This document shows positions 9,165 to 17,970 of a DNA stretch of 35,528 nucleotides, piece by piece. The stretch's first letter is position 1; each line of letters begins with the position of its first letter. The translations under genes were made by a program, and so were the position numbers. This DNA comes from Candidatus Poseidonia sp. (GTDB lineage: Archaea; Thermoplasmatota; Poseidoniia; Poseidoniales; Poseidoniaceae): NCBI GenBank assembly GCA_030827365.1, contig JAUREO010000016.1, positions 1 to 35,528 of the forward strand, written 5' to 3'. The notes beneath the pieces are model-generated. The model saw only the letters and a program-made list of their open reading frames with translations. It had not been told where the DNA came from and did not search any database.

Positions 9165-11014
9165 TTCCCACCTCCAAGTTCTGCAGCACGTTCTTGTATC
9201 ATCATCTTCACTTCATTGAGTGCCTCTTCCAAATCACTTCGGAGTGCTTCGACCTTCTCTTGACGGACTTTGATTTCTCCCCCTTCCATCCAGATAATGT
9301 TGAGGTGCTTGCCCCAGTAATCGTCTTCCGGAGTGGGGAAATCGTCTCGGGTATGGCCACCTCGACTTTCTTCTCGAGTAATGGCCGCAAGAGCAGCGAC
9401 CTTGGAGATATCCGCCATGTTGAGCAAATCAAGAGCTTGGTGCCATCCGGAATTGTATTTCTTTGAGGTTCCCGAAGATGTTGCCATGGCCCTTTGTTTG
9501 AAGGAATCAAGTTCTTCGAGGGCTTCTTTAAGTTCGGACTTGGTTCGAATAATACCGACTTTTTGTTGCATCATCTCACGCATTTCATCGTAAATGACAC
9601 CGGGATTTTCACCGTCACCTCGGTTGAGTGGGGCGAGAATATCGTAGCAGGCCTGTTCGATCTGCTTCTCATCAAATCCTGGTTGAGCAAGGTCGGAGGC
9701 ACGCTTAGCAGCATGCTCACCTGCTCGCTTTCCAAACACGATGAGGTCGGACAGCGAATTACCACCGAGTCGATTTGCACCGTGCAGACCTGATGCAACT
9801 TCACCACATGCATAGAGTCCAGCGATTGTGGTTTCTTGGGTTTCTGCATCAACTCGCACCCCACCCATGACGTAGTGAGCGGTTGGTCCAACTTCCATGG
9901 GTTCCTTCGAGATATCGACGCCTGCAAGTTCTTTGAATTGATGATGCATGGATGGTAATTTCTTGAGAATGGCTTCTTCGCCACGGTGCGAAATATCGAG
10001 GAAGGCCCCGCCGTGAGGTGACCCCCGACCTGCTTTCACCTCGGAATTGATGGCTTTTGCAACAACGTCTCGAGTCAGCAATTCAGGAGGGCGACGCACA
10101 GTGGCGAGTTTGCCACTCACGACTTCCTCGACCCACTGGTCGGATTCTTCAATGGTTTCTGCATGGTCACCACGGAACATCTCTGGAACATAATCGAACA
10201 TGAATCGATGACCTTCGCTATTCGTAAGGCGACCACCTTCACCACGCACACCTTCGGTCACGAGGATGCCACGAACAGAAGGGGGCCACACCATGCCTGT
10301 TGGGTGAAATTGAACGAATTCCATATCTCGAAGTTCTGCCCCAGCCCAAAGGGCCAAAGCATGACCATCACCTGTGTATTCCCAAGAACCAGAACATACA
10401 GACCAACAACGCGTGATGCCACCGGTCGCAAGAACGACAGATTTTGCTGAAAAGGCGTGAAGGTCACCACTCACACGGTCGTACGCTACGCATCCAGTGA
10501 CTCGGTCACCCTCTTTAAGCAAATGCCGAACGGTATGTTCCATGAAGATATCAATGCCTTCGTGAATACCTCGTTCTTGGAGCGTTCGAATGATCTCAAG
10601 ACCTGTAGCGTCGCCGACGTGAGCCAGTCGGGGGAAGGTATGACCGCCAAAATTTCGCTGGTTGATGAGGTTTTTTGGCGTACGGTCAAACACCGCACCC
10701 CACTGTTCAAGTTCACGAACTCGGTCGGGGGCTTCTTTGGCATGAATCTCAGCCATTCGCCAATTTGCAAGCCATTTGCTACCCTTCATGGTATCGTGAA
10801 AATGAACTTTCCAACCATCCCTCGGGTCAGCATTCTGCAGTGCTGCAGCACAACCACCTTCGGCCATAACCGTGTGTGCTTTTCCGAGCAAGGATTTGGT
10901 GATCATTGCCGTTTTTGCACCTTGGCGTGCAGATTCGATGGCAGCGCGTAGACCTGCTCCGCCAGCTCCGATCACAACAACATCGTATTCATGTTTGGAA
11001 TATTCATGAGCCAT
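9161..11014 (-). CDS. sdhA: Succinate dehydrogenase flavoprotein subunit
   Basis: SdhA oxidises succinate to fumarate and passes electrons to FAD. The dinucleotide fold GAGGAG is at 16-21. The AHTVMAEGG motif (46-54) contains His47, matching the histidine that links FAD covalently in this family. Substrate-site motifs are visible: FHPTGM (236-241), TEGVRGEGG (253-261), GPTAHYVMGG and LHGANRLGGNSLSD. At 617 residues it has normal length. It starts 4 bases after the sdhC stop and overlaps sdhB. Fumarate reductase shares this fold; the covalent-FAD histidine and linkage with an sdhC-type anchor do not settle direction, but an aerobic marine archaeon would most likely use it as succinate dehydrogenase. 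Confidence 0.96.
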   Translation of the reverse strand: MAHEYSKHEYDVVVIGAGGAGLRAAIESARQGAKTAMITKSLLGKAHTVMAEGGCAAALQNADPRDGWKVHFHDTMKGSKWLANWRMAEIHAKEAPDRVRELEQWGAVFDRTPKNLINQRNFGGHTFPRLAHVGDATGLEIIRTLQERGIHEGIDIFMEHTVRHLLKEGDRVTGCVAYDRVSGDLHAFSAKSVVLATGGITRCWSVCSGSWEYTGDGHALALWAGAELRDMEFVQFHPTGMVWPPSVRGILVTEGVRGEGGRLTNSEGHRFMFDYVPEMFRGDHAETIEESDQWVEEVVSGKLATVRRPPELLTRDVVAKAINSEVKAGRGSPHGGAFLDISHRGEEAILKKLPSMHHQFKELAGVDISKEPMEVGPTAHYVMGGVRVDAETQETTIAGLYACGEVASGLHGANRLGGNSLSDLIVFGKRAGEHAAKRASDLAQPGFDEKQIEQACYDILAPLNRGDGENPGVIYDEMREMMQQKVGIIRTKSELKEALEELDSFKQRAMATSSGTSKKYNSGWHQALDLLNMADISKVAALAAITREESRGGHTRDDFPTPEDDYWGKHLNIIWMEGGEIKVRQEKVEALRSDLEEALNEVKMMIQERAAELGGGK

Positions 11015-11018
11015 CGTA

Positions 11019-11849
11019 TCATCCCCACAAAATCAGGGCTTTATCCTGAAGTCCGCCATACTCTCGGCTGACGGCAATCACCCACAGGTCGCCGAGGAAA
11101 ACAAAGGCAAGGGAGGTCCAAAACCAAAATCCATGCGAGCGGTTGAGAATAGAAATTCGCTTGAACATTTTTCCACGGAGTCGCGATATGCCCGTCGTCC
11201 AGCGGTCGAGTGCACCTCCTGCAACATGCCTCAAGGCGTGACATGAGGTGACGTACATCGTCAATAAAAAGGCCTCAATGGCCATCACAAATGTGCCGAT
11301 TGTAAGGCCAAATCGGCCACCTGAAAATGTCATTGTATGGGTCACATCCCACCACTTAATCAAGAGGATAATCATGGCAGCATACAGAAAATAGCGGTGT
11401 AGATTATTGATGATGAACATCCTTTTCTCACCTTTGTAACCAATCATTTTGTTGATGTTCGGCTCATCGACCCAACATCCAGTTGGGCTTGCGAAAAAGG
11501 TACGGTAGTATACTCGACGCATGTAATAACACGTACCACGAAATCCAAATGGAATCCAAAGCACAAGAATAGCAGCATTCACCCAATCCGGATGTTGCCA
11601 TGTGTTGAGGTCAAAGAGACTCCACTCGAGGATGTTTGGAGAAAAAATAGGCGAGGTCACGGTGTTGCCTTGAACAGAATACTCAATGGCATAGTTGTTC
11701 GAAGGCGAATAATAGAACAAGCGAAGGGCGGTGTAGACGAGGGCGGCAGTGAGGGCAACGGCCATGGCGACCGGTTGACTCCACCAATTATCGACTCTAT
11801 TTGTTCGTCCAAGACCGTTTAGTACAGGGAGTTTGATTCCTTCGCCCAT
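11019..11849 (-). CDS. sdhC: Five-helix succinate dehydrogenase membrane anchor
   Basis: This 276-residue membrane protein is the first gene of the sdh operon, so it must hold SdhAB on the membrane and reduce quinone. Five helices are predicted at about 24-46, 88-106, 151-168, 180-202 and 238-262. Candidate haem ligands are His151 (NNLHRYF), His204 or His208 (SCHALRH) and His239. The segment GFRGTCYYMRRVYYRTFF (102-119) lies between helices 2 and 3 and has the feel of a family of bacterial single-subunit anchors, which I recall without being able to check. No sdhD follows, so one protein probably replaces the usual C and D pair. A GAGGT site lies exactly 6 bases before ATG. Confidence 0.85.
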   Translation of the reverse strand: MGEGIKLPVLNGLGRTNRVDNWWSQPVAMAVALTAALVYTALRLFYYSPSNNYAIEYSVQGNTVTSPIFSPNILEWSLFDLNTWQHPDWVNAAILVLWIPFGFRGTCYYMRRVYYRTFFASPTGCWVDEPNINKMIGYKGEKRMFIINNLHRYFLYAAMIILLIKWWDVTHTMTFSGGRFGLTIGTFVMAIEAFLLTMYVTSCHALRHVAGGALDRWTTGISRLRGKMFKRISILNRSHGFWFWTSLAFVFLGDLWVIAVSREYGGLQDKALILWG

Positions 11850-11855
11850 GTTCTT

Positions 11856-11860
11856 ACCTC
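11856..11860 (-). promoter_or_regulatory. Ribosome-binding site of sdhC
   Basis: GAGGT on the minus strand, 6 bases before the ATG at 11849. The same motif and spacing recur before DUF58, pyrB and the nine-helix protein gene. Confidence 0.75.
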
Positions 11861-11931
11861 AGTGATGTCATTGTTCCGTGTATGCGGGGGTCTTTGAGGT
11901 TCACTCTTTCACCATGTCGATTTTTTAAGGC

Positions 11932-13566
11932 TCAAGCCAGTTGCGTCCAATCAATTTGGGCTTCCACCATTTCGATTTCATCGACGTCCATTTGAGCAAG
12001 TTGAAGTTTTCCGGACAACTCATCGTTGACTGCGTGCCAATACGAGTAGGCTTCAATGACCCAAATACCCGATTCTCTGGTTCCGTTCCCTGAGCCTTTC
12101 ACTCCGCCAAATGGTAAGTGAGCTTCCGCTCCGGTGGTTGAATTGTTGATGCTTGTCATACCTGCTTTGATTCCGATTTTGTATTGATATGCCTCCATTC
12201 TATCGTTGGTGTAAATCGAAGAAGAAAGACCGTAGGGGCTTGCATTTGCAAGATGTAGAGCATGCTCAAAGGATGTTGCTTTTACGATGGTGACGGCGGG
12301 TCCGAAGATTTCTTCGTGGAAACATCGCATTGATTCATCGACATCAACAAAGACATGAGGCCACATGTAAACGCCTTCTTCAGCAACCCCAAGGAAATTC
12401 TCGGGTGCATTGTCGGACTGGATTCTTCCTTTTCCGAACAGGTGTGTAGCACCGTCTTCTTTGCACATTTCCACACCTTTGAGGAAATCGTTAGCGTACT
12501 TCTCTGAAAGCATCGGCCCGTAGAGTACATTGTCGTGTCGAAGTGAGTCACCGATTCTAGTCGACTTGACCTTGGCCATGAAACGTTCAAGGAATTCGTC
12601 GTAGATGCTTTCGTGAACGATCAGGTTTCCAAGCGAAGTGCATCGTTGACCTGCTGTACCAAATCCGGCCCAGTACGCCCCCTCGACAGCATTATCCAAA
12701 TCTGCCGATGGCATGACAACAAGTGGATTTTTGCCACCGAGTTCAAGGGAACACGAGACCAAGTTTCGTCCGCAAACTTCACCGATCATCTTTCCAACTT
12801 CTGTTGAACCCGTAAACGAGATTTTGTTGACCTTGCCTTCATCAACCGCATCGATGAGGTACTGACCAGCACCGCTTCCTTTGCCGTGAACAAGATTGAT
12901 GACGCCGTCTGGAAGGCCTGCTTGATGCATAATTCTTGCAAGGGCGAAAGAGAGCATCGGGGCATCTTGTGGGCTTTTCCAAACACAGGTATTACCGCAC
13001 ATGATGGCAGGGATCATTTTCCAAAATGGAACGGCTGCAGGAAAATTGCATGCGTTAATGATGCCACAGACACCAAGTGGTCTTCGATAGGTGAACAGCT
13101 CTTTATTTGGTAGTTCAGAATTCACAGTTTGACCATACAATCTTCGTCCTTCAGACTGGAAAAAAAGACATGTGTCGATGGCTTCTTGAACTGACCCCGC
13201 AGATTCTTTGAGGGTTTTTCCAATCTCTCGCGTTTCGAGGGCAACGATAGCATCCTTGTGTTCAATGAGCAGCCTGCCCATGTTCCCGATGATTTGTCCA
13301 CGAGTGGGTGCTGGCGTTGCTGCCCAGGCGGCAAATGCTTGCCGGGCTGCAGCGAGGGCGTCGCTTACATCACTTCGAGTCGATTGTGGAAAGACGCCGA
13401 CCACATCATCGAGCCAACCGGGGTTTCTCGATTCGAAGGTTGAGCCATCAGATGCCGAAGTGAGTTGGCCATTGATAATGTTGTAACCTTGAACTGTAGG
13501 TTTTCCACTGGGGTTTGTTCGCTCGACGAAATCAAGTTGTGCTTCTAAAATATGGACCATGTCCAT
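11932..13566 (-). CDS. NAD(P)-dependent aldehyde dehydrogenase (semialdehyde type)
   Basis: This enzyme oxidises an aldehyde to the carboxylic acid with NAD or NADP. The family marks are complete: the oxyanion-hole segment NACNFP, the cofactor region FTGSTEVGK, the general base in ELGGKN and the catalytic cysteine in GQRCTS. The C-terminal LPFGGVKGSGNGTRESG loop resembles archaeal and bacterial succinate-semialdehyde or 2,5-dioxopentanoate dehydrogenases more than acetaldehyde enzymes; the substrate remains a guess. About 544 residues is a little long, with an extra acidic C-terminal tail (DVDEIEMVEAQ). ATG at 13566 is preferred over an in-frame TTG at 13572; ATG at 13560 is also possible. 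It is 82 bases upstream of sdhC on the same strand, and a succinate product would feed SDH directly. Confidence 0.93.
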   Translation of the reverse strand: MDMVHILEAQLDFVERTNPSGKPTVQGYNIINGQLTSASDGSTFESRNPGWLDDVVGVFPQSTRSDVSDALAAARQAFAAWAATPAPTRGQIIGNMGRLLIEHKDAIVALETREIGKTLKESAGSVQEAIDTCLFFQSEGRRLYGQTVNSELPNKELFTYRRPLGVCGIINACNFPAAVPFWKMIPAIMCGNTCVWKSPQDAPMLSFALARIMHQAGLPDGVINLVHGKGSGAGQYLIDAVDEGKVNKISFTGSTEVGKMIGEVCGRNLVSCSLELGGKNPLVVMPSADLDNAVEGAYWAGFGTAGQRCTSLGNLIVHESIYDEFLERFMAKVKSTRIGDSLRHDNVLYGPMLSEKYANDFLKGVEMCKEDGATHLFGKGRIQSDNAPENFLGVAEEGVYMWPHVFVDVDESMRCFHEEIFGPAVTIVKATSFEHALHLANASPYGLSSSIYTNDRMEAYQYKIGIKAGMTSINNSTTGAEAHLPFGGVKGSGNGTRESGIWVIEAYSYWHAVNDELSGKLQLAQMDVDEIEMVEAQIDWTQLA

Positions 13567-13626
13567 ACCCAAATCGAAGGGTATTTTGAATGTGATGTGG
13601 ATATTCTATGAGAGCAAAACATGGGG

Positions 13627-13635
13627 TTTATACAA
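13627..13635 (+). promoter_or_regulatory. TATA-like element for cdc48
   Basis: The sequence GGTTTATACAAC lies about 95 bases before the cdc48 ATG in the divergent region between the aldehyde dehydrogenase and cdc48. It would give a leader of roughly 65-70 bases. The call is by composition only. Confidence 0.3.
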
Positions 13636-13724
13636 CACCCAATAAATTCAAAACTTGACCCGTGGAAGAATTGGGGAGGGACAGTTCAAATAGGGTCGGA
13701 TACTAAAGGTAACGAGGCGATAAC

Positions 13725-15953
13725 ATGGCAGACGAAGAAGAAGGAATTTCATTACGAGTTTCAAAAGCAATACCTTCGGACGTTGGACACGGAAGGGCAA
13801 GAATTGCGGCAGATGCTGGCCTTGACCTCAAACCGGGTGATATCGTCGAGATATCTGGTGACGAACGTTCAACCGCAGCAATTTACTGGAGGAGTCGTCC
13901 TGAGGACTCAAAACTTGACATCATCCGAATCGACGGAATCATTCGAAAAAATGCTGGTGTGAGTCTATCCGACCGTGTCACAGTACGAAAGGTCAATGCC
14001 AAAGACTGCACAAAATTGACCATCACTCCAGTCATGGCCAATAAACAGAAGGTCAAATTCGGTCCTGGTATCGAGGGATTCGCACGAAGGGGCCTTGCAA
14101 AGCGACCAGTCGTTGCTGGTGACAGAATTTTTATCCCCGGCATGACGCTTTTCGCTGAAGCACTTCCGTTTGCCGTTGTATCCACGGTACCAAAGGGTAT
14201 CGTCAAAGTGACCAACCAAACTGAAATTGTCATTAAAGATGAAGCGGTTGCCGAAGAAGAACTTGGACAATCTGAAGGAATTACCTACGAAGATGTAGGT
14301 GGCATTGGTCAGCAGTTGCAGAAAGTTCGTGAAATGATTGAACTGCCACTCAAGCACCCTGAGTTGTTTAGAAGACTTGGGATAGACCCACCAAAAGGCG
14401 TTTTGCTACATGGGCCACCCGGCACTGGTAAAACCATGATTGCGAAAGCAGTTGCTACCGAAGTCAACGCCCACTTCAAGAGTATCAACGGGCCAGAAAT
14501 TATTTCGAAATATTATGGTGAATCGGAAAAACAACTTCGTGAAATCTTCGACGAAGCGAGTGAAAAATCTCCAGCGATCGTCTTCATCGATGAAATTGAC
14601 TCGATTTGTCCTAAGAGAGAAGAAGTCACAGGCGAAGTTGAGCGTCGTGTTGTAGCACAAATGCTGACCCTCATGGACGGCATGCAAGGGAGGGACAATG
14701 TCGTTGTTATCGGTGCAACGAATCGAAGAGACGCATTGGACCCTGCACTCCGTCGCCCAGGTCGATTCGACCGAGAAATTGAGATTGGAGTGCCAGACAG
14801 AGACGGTCGCAGTGAGATTATGGATGTCCATACTCGACAAATGCCAATCTCGGAAGATTTCGATATCAACTGGATTCTTGACAATACCTACGGATTCGTG
14901 GGGGCAGACTTAGCATCGCTTGTTCGAGAAGCTGCGATGAAGGCATTGCGAAGATACCTACCCGAAATTGACCTTGATGAGGATACTATTCCACCAGAAG
15001 TTTTGGAAAAGATGGAAGTTCGAATGGATGATTTCAAAGAAGCCATCAAGGATGTTGAGCCTTCTGCTCTTCGTGAAATTTATGTTGAAATTCCCGAGGT
15101 CAACTGGGATGAAGTTGGTGGACTAGAAGAAGTGAAAGACCGTCTCAAAGAATCGGTTGAGTGGCCACTTACAAAACCTGAATTGTTTGAGCACTTCGGC
15201 ATCAAGCCTCCTCGAGGCATCGTTCTGTTTGGGGCACCAGGTACGGGTAAAACCCTTCTCGCCAAAGCAATTGCCAGTGAAGCTCAAGCCAACTTCATCA
15301 GCATCAAGGGACCTGAACTCATTTCAAAATGGGTTGGAGAATCAGAGAGAGCCATTCGAGAGATATTCAAGAAAGCAAAACAATCTTCTCCATCCATTAT
15401 TTTCCTCGATGAGTTTGAATCCATTGCGTCTGTTCGTTCCAGTGGAACAATGACGGAAGGAAGCGATGCTTCCAATCGTGTCGTCAATCAATTGCTTGCG
15501 AGCATGGACGGTGTTGAATCTATCGACGGTGTTATAGTCGTTGCTGCGACCAATCGACCTGAAATGATTGACCCTGCACTCCTTCGAAGTGGACGATTTG
15601 AACGGGTACTCCATGTACCTCCTCCCGATGCTGCTGCAAGAGAGGCCATTTTTAACATCCATACGGCAAGCATGCCCCTTGGAAAGTTCTCGGTTAAGGA
15701 GATTCTTAGCGGACTCGATGGATTTACAGGTGCAGACATCGAAGCAGTTTGCCGTGAGGCCGCATTGATTTGTATGCGGGATGAGAAAAAGAAGGTAGGT
15801 AAAAACCACTTCGAAAATGCAATTGGTCGAGTCCGACCAACAGTGACTCCTGACATGCTTGAGTATTACAACAAGATGGAGGCACGTCTAACCTCTGGGC
15901 TTTCAAACATTAAGAGAACCAAGGATTTCGGTTTCGGAATTGAAGCAATGTAA
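13725..15953 (+). CDS. cdc48: CDC48/VCP-family AAA+ ATPase (p97-like unfoldase)
   Basis: This 742-residue protein is the archaeal CDC48, a hexameric ATPase that unfolds proteins, often for the proteasome. Residues 7-175 form the N-domain (double-psi barrel plus four-strand barrel). The D1 ring spans about 185-420, with Walker A GPPGTGKT (230-237), Walker B VFIDEID and the arginine-finger region [10 protein letters not shown] (342-351). The D2 ring spans about 458-690, with Walker A GAPGTGKT (503-510), Walker [10 protein letters not shown] and [10 protein letters not shown] (619-628). The tail ends in FGFGIEAM; an aromatic C-terminus suits docking to a proteasome. GAGGC lies 6 bases before ATG. 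It is divergent from the aldehyde dehydrogenase, with a TATA-like TTTATACA near 13627. Confidence 0.97.
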   Translation: MADEEEGISLRVSKAIPSDVGHGRARIAADAGLDLKPGDIVEISGDERSTAAIYWRSRPEDSKLDIIRIDGIIRKNAGVSLSDRVTVRKVNAKDCTKLTITPVMANKQKVKFGPGIEGFARRGLAKRPVVAGDRIFIPGMTLFAEALPFAVVSTVPKGIVKVTNQTEIVIKDEAVAEEELGQSEGITYEDVGGIGQQLQKVREMIELPLKHPELFRRLGIDPPKGVLLHGPPGTGKTMIAKAVATEVNAHFKSINGPEIISKYYGESEKQLREIFDEASEKSPAIVFIDEIDSICPKREEVTGEVERRVVAQMLTLMDGMQGRDNVVVIGATNRRDALDPALRRPGRFDREIEIGVPDRDGRSEIMDVHTRQMPISEDFDINWILDNTYGFVGADLASLVREAAMKALRRYLPEIDLDEDTIPPEVLEKMEVRMDDFKEAIKDVEPSALREIYVEIPEVNWDEVGGLEEVKDRLKESVEWPLTKPELFEHFGIKPPRGIVLFGAPGTGKTLLAKAIASEAQANFISIKGPELISKWVGESERAIREIFKKAKQSSPSIIFLDEFESIASVRSSGTMTEGSDASNRVVNQLLASMDGVESIDGVIVVAATNRPEMIDPALLRSGRFERVLHVPPPDAAAREAIFNIHTASMPLGKFSVKEILSGLDGFTGADIEAVCREAALICMRDEKKKVGKNHFENAIGRVRPTVTPDMLEYYNKMEARLTSGLSNIKRTKDFGFGIEAM

Positions 15954-16011
15954 ATTCTTCAACCGACGGATTGATGTGCTCTCGTCACCCCAGTAAAAAC
16001 AGGGGCAAAGC

Positions 16012-16251
16012 ATGGCTATTTTTGGAAGAGAAATTATTGGAAGACAAGTGTTCGACCAAACTGGTCAAGAACTTGGTATTCTTGTTGATCTCCACTTCGA
16101 TTTGTTTTCGGGTTTGATTACGGAATTCATCGTCAAAGTGAACGATGACATCGATGCACAAAAATTACCTTTTGAATGTGATTATAATATCGTCAAAATT
16201 CCAACCGAACAAGTGAACTCAGTCGCCAAAGAAATCCGTTTAAGCGTCTAA
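16012..16251 (+). CDS. Small PRC-barrel domain protein
   Basis: This 79-residue protein is a single PRC-barrel, a small beta-barrel found in RNA-processing proteins such as RimM and in photosynthetic reaction centres. Stand-alone copies are very common in archaea and have no settled function. The fold shows in the N-terminal GREIIGRQVFDQTGQELGIL, the strand SGLITEFIVKV, and the final IPTEQVNSVAKEIRL. It sits 58 bases after cdc48 and about 85 bases before the DUF4350 gene on the same strand. It may share the cdc48 transcript; an adaptor role is only a guess. Confidence 0.88.
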   Translation: MAIFGREIIGRQVFDQTGQELGILVDLHFDLFSGLITEFIVKVNDDIDAQKLPFECDYNIVKIPTEQVNSVAKEIRLSV

Positions 16252-16322
16252 CATCGACGAAGCAAAATAACACACGCTTGGACAACCTTCTAAAGTTAAT
16301 GTGTGACCTCACCAAATTGCAG

Positions 16323-16330
16323 AGGAGGTG
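16323..16330 (+). promoter_or_regulatory. Strong ribosome-binding site that points to an ATA start
   Basis: AGGAGGTG contains GAGGT at 16325-16329, followed after exactly 6 bases by an in-frame ATA at 16336. In this window the same GAGGT-N6 spacing precedes the ATG of sdhC, DUF58, pyrB and the nine-helix gene. No ATG, GTG or TTG lies at the right distance here in frame. Confidence 0.7.
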
Positions 16331-16335
16331 GAACC

Positions 16336-17961
16336 ATAGCGAACGGAACTGGCAGAGTCAATGTTCGACGCATTGTGTTGCAGTCTTCTTTTTGGCTCGT
16401 CATGGTCATTTTGTTGTTCTCAGTCCTTTCAAGTTTCGTCAACCTGAGTTCTTCAAATCAACTCTCGGCATACGATGACGACTGGAACGATATGTCTGCA
16501 TTTCGTAATGACATCAATGCTATGGGCATCGAAACCCGTTCACTTGTTTCGAGCCCACTCCTCCTCGCTGATATTGAGGACCCACGCAACACAACCTACA
16601 TTCTTGCTGGTGTTGAAAGAGATACCTTGACTCTCCCTCAATTTGATGACGAAGGCTTCATCACCATCGCTTCAGATTCAGGATTTTCGCCCTCCGAAGT
16701 TGATGCTGTGGTCGAGTTTGTCGAGGCTGGAGGTACGGCACTCATCCTCGAAGATTACGGCTACGCCAACACCATCGCTGAAGCATTCGGTGTTCGATAC
16801 ACTGGTGAACAAGTCTTTGACACAAATTATGTCCCTGAACTCGATTACAATTACATCTGGATGTGTGTCCAATCCACCCCTTGTGGTATGAACGGTTCCT
16901 CCATTGACCCATCCACGCTTGGTGCCCATGAGCGATGGGCAGAGCCAAATGGTGTTGGCCAGCATCCTTGCTCCAAACTAAGTGGAACTCCTGCAACTTC
17001 GATTGAAGACGCTGGTTTGTGTCAACAGCATTGGAAGAATGGCGTGATTGAATACAATGGATCCTACCAAGTGTTGCTCAACAACATCACAGCCATCGAA
17101 ATCATACCAGGTCAACAAACACCTCTATCTGAACTCTCAGTTCGTGCACTCACAAGCAACGAAGCCACCGTTGATGTTAATGGAGACGGTGAGATTTGGG
17201 TCAGCAACGAAGTCACTCCAGAAACTCCTGACAGATGGGGTCAGTTCAATTTGAGCATCGAAGCGTGTGAACGTGCTAGCTGCAATCCACAAGATGGAGG
17301 AAGGGTGGTGTTCATCGCAGATGGTTCAGCGCTCATCAATGCGATTTACGATTACGAAGGGTTCAACGAAGGAAAATATGGTCAGTTGGATGAGAACACG
17401 CCTCTGATGCCAGCAAACGATAATCGAAAGTGGGCTCTTGACTTCATTGCAGAGGCTTTGATGAGTACATTGGATGGAGAAGAAGGTGAAGCATCTCCAA
17501 ATGCGATGGTTATTTTTGATGAATCTCGCCACCCTCAAAATGCTGTTCTAGCAGATTCCTACAATACGGTGTACTTCTTGCTGGTGTACTTCACCGGTGA
17601 AGGACTTGCCATGCTCGTTCTTTTTGTCATTCTCTTCATGACATTTGAAGCCGTTCTTATCAAGAAACGTGACCCTGAAAGTTGGCGGCATGTATTCAGT
17701 ATCATCTATTATGGCTTTGGTGATGCAAATAGATACGAATATTATTCGAAAATCAGTAAAATACGGCAGGTATTTTTGTCAAAGGTTCGAAATCAAAATG
17801 GCCTAAGTCAAGAGGAATTCAATTCAATGCAAGCGACAGAACTAGTTCAACTCATCAATGACCCCGTTCTGTCCAAATTTGCAATCGATACATCACAAAA
17901 GTATACTCTAGAACAATCTGTAGCACTTGTGAAGCGTATCAAAACTTGGGGGCGTCAGTGA
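16336..17961 (+). CDS. DUF4350-type membrane protein; start codon probably ATA
   Basis: This protein of about 541 residues has a membrane helix near its N-terminus (VLQSSFWLVMVILLFSVLSSF), an extracytoplasmic region, a second helix at about residues 415-445 (TGEGLAMLVLFVILFMTFEAVLI) and a cytoplasmic helical tail. The region around FVEAGGTALILEDYGYANTIAEAFG resembles the GATase-like core of DUF4350. Such proteins accompany DUF58 and MoxR in bacterial clusters linked to envelope stress or von Willebrand-type complexes; the exact role is unknown. A longer frame from GTG at 16303 exists, but its extra residues look non-coding and it lacks a ribosome site. The DUF58 gene follows after 9 bases. 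An unusual insert with paired cysteines (CVQSTPCG, HPCSKL) lies near residues 180-230. Confidence 0.82.
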   Translation: MANGTGRVNVRRIVLQSSFWLVMVILLFSVLSSFVNLSSSNQLSAYDDDWNDMSAFRNDINAMGIETRSLVSSPLLLADIEDPRNTTYILAGVERDTLTLPQFDDEGFITIASDSGFSPSEVDAVVEFVEAGGTALILEDYGYANTIAEAFGVRYTGEQVFDTNYVPELDYNYIWMCVQSTPCGMNGSSIDPSTLGAHERWAEPNGVGQHPCSKLSGTPATSIEDAGLCQQHWKNGVIEYNGSYQVLLNNITAIEIIPGQQTPLSELSVRALTSNEATVDVNGDGEIWVSNEVTPETPDRWGQFNLSIEACERASCNPQDGGRVVFIADGSALINAIYDYEGFNEGKYGQLDENTPLMPANDNRKWALDFIAEALMSTLDGEEGEASPNAMVIFDESRHPQNAVLADSYNTVYFLLVYFTGEGLAMLVLFVILFMTFEAVLIKKRDPESWRHVFSIIYYGFGDANRYEYYSKISKIRQVFLSKVRNQNGLSQEEFNSMQATELVQLINDPVLSKFAIDTSQKYTLEQSVALVKRIKTWGRQ

Positions 17962-17964
17962 GGT
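17960..17964 (+). promoter_or_regulatory. Ribosome-binding site of the DUF58 gene
   Basis: GAGGT spans the stop codon of the previous gene and lies 6 bases before the ATG at 17971, so translation of the two genes is probably coupled. Confidence 0.75.
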
Positions 17965-17970
17965 TTTGCT

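Noticed and set aside
13621-13962. A 113-codon frame overlapping the start of cdc48
   Set aside because: The cdc48 frame is certain, and this one is out of frame with no recognisable sequence.
15988-16008. CCCC-N10-GGGG hairpin between cdc48 and the PRC gene
   Set aside because: The 4-base stem with a 10-base loop is too weak to call.
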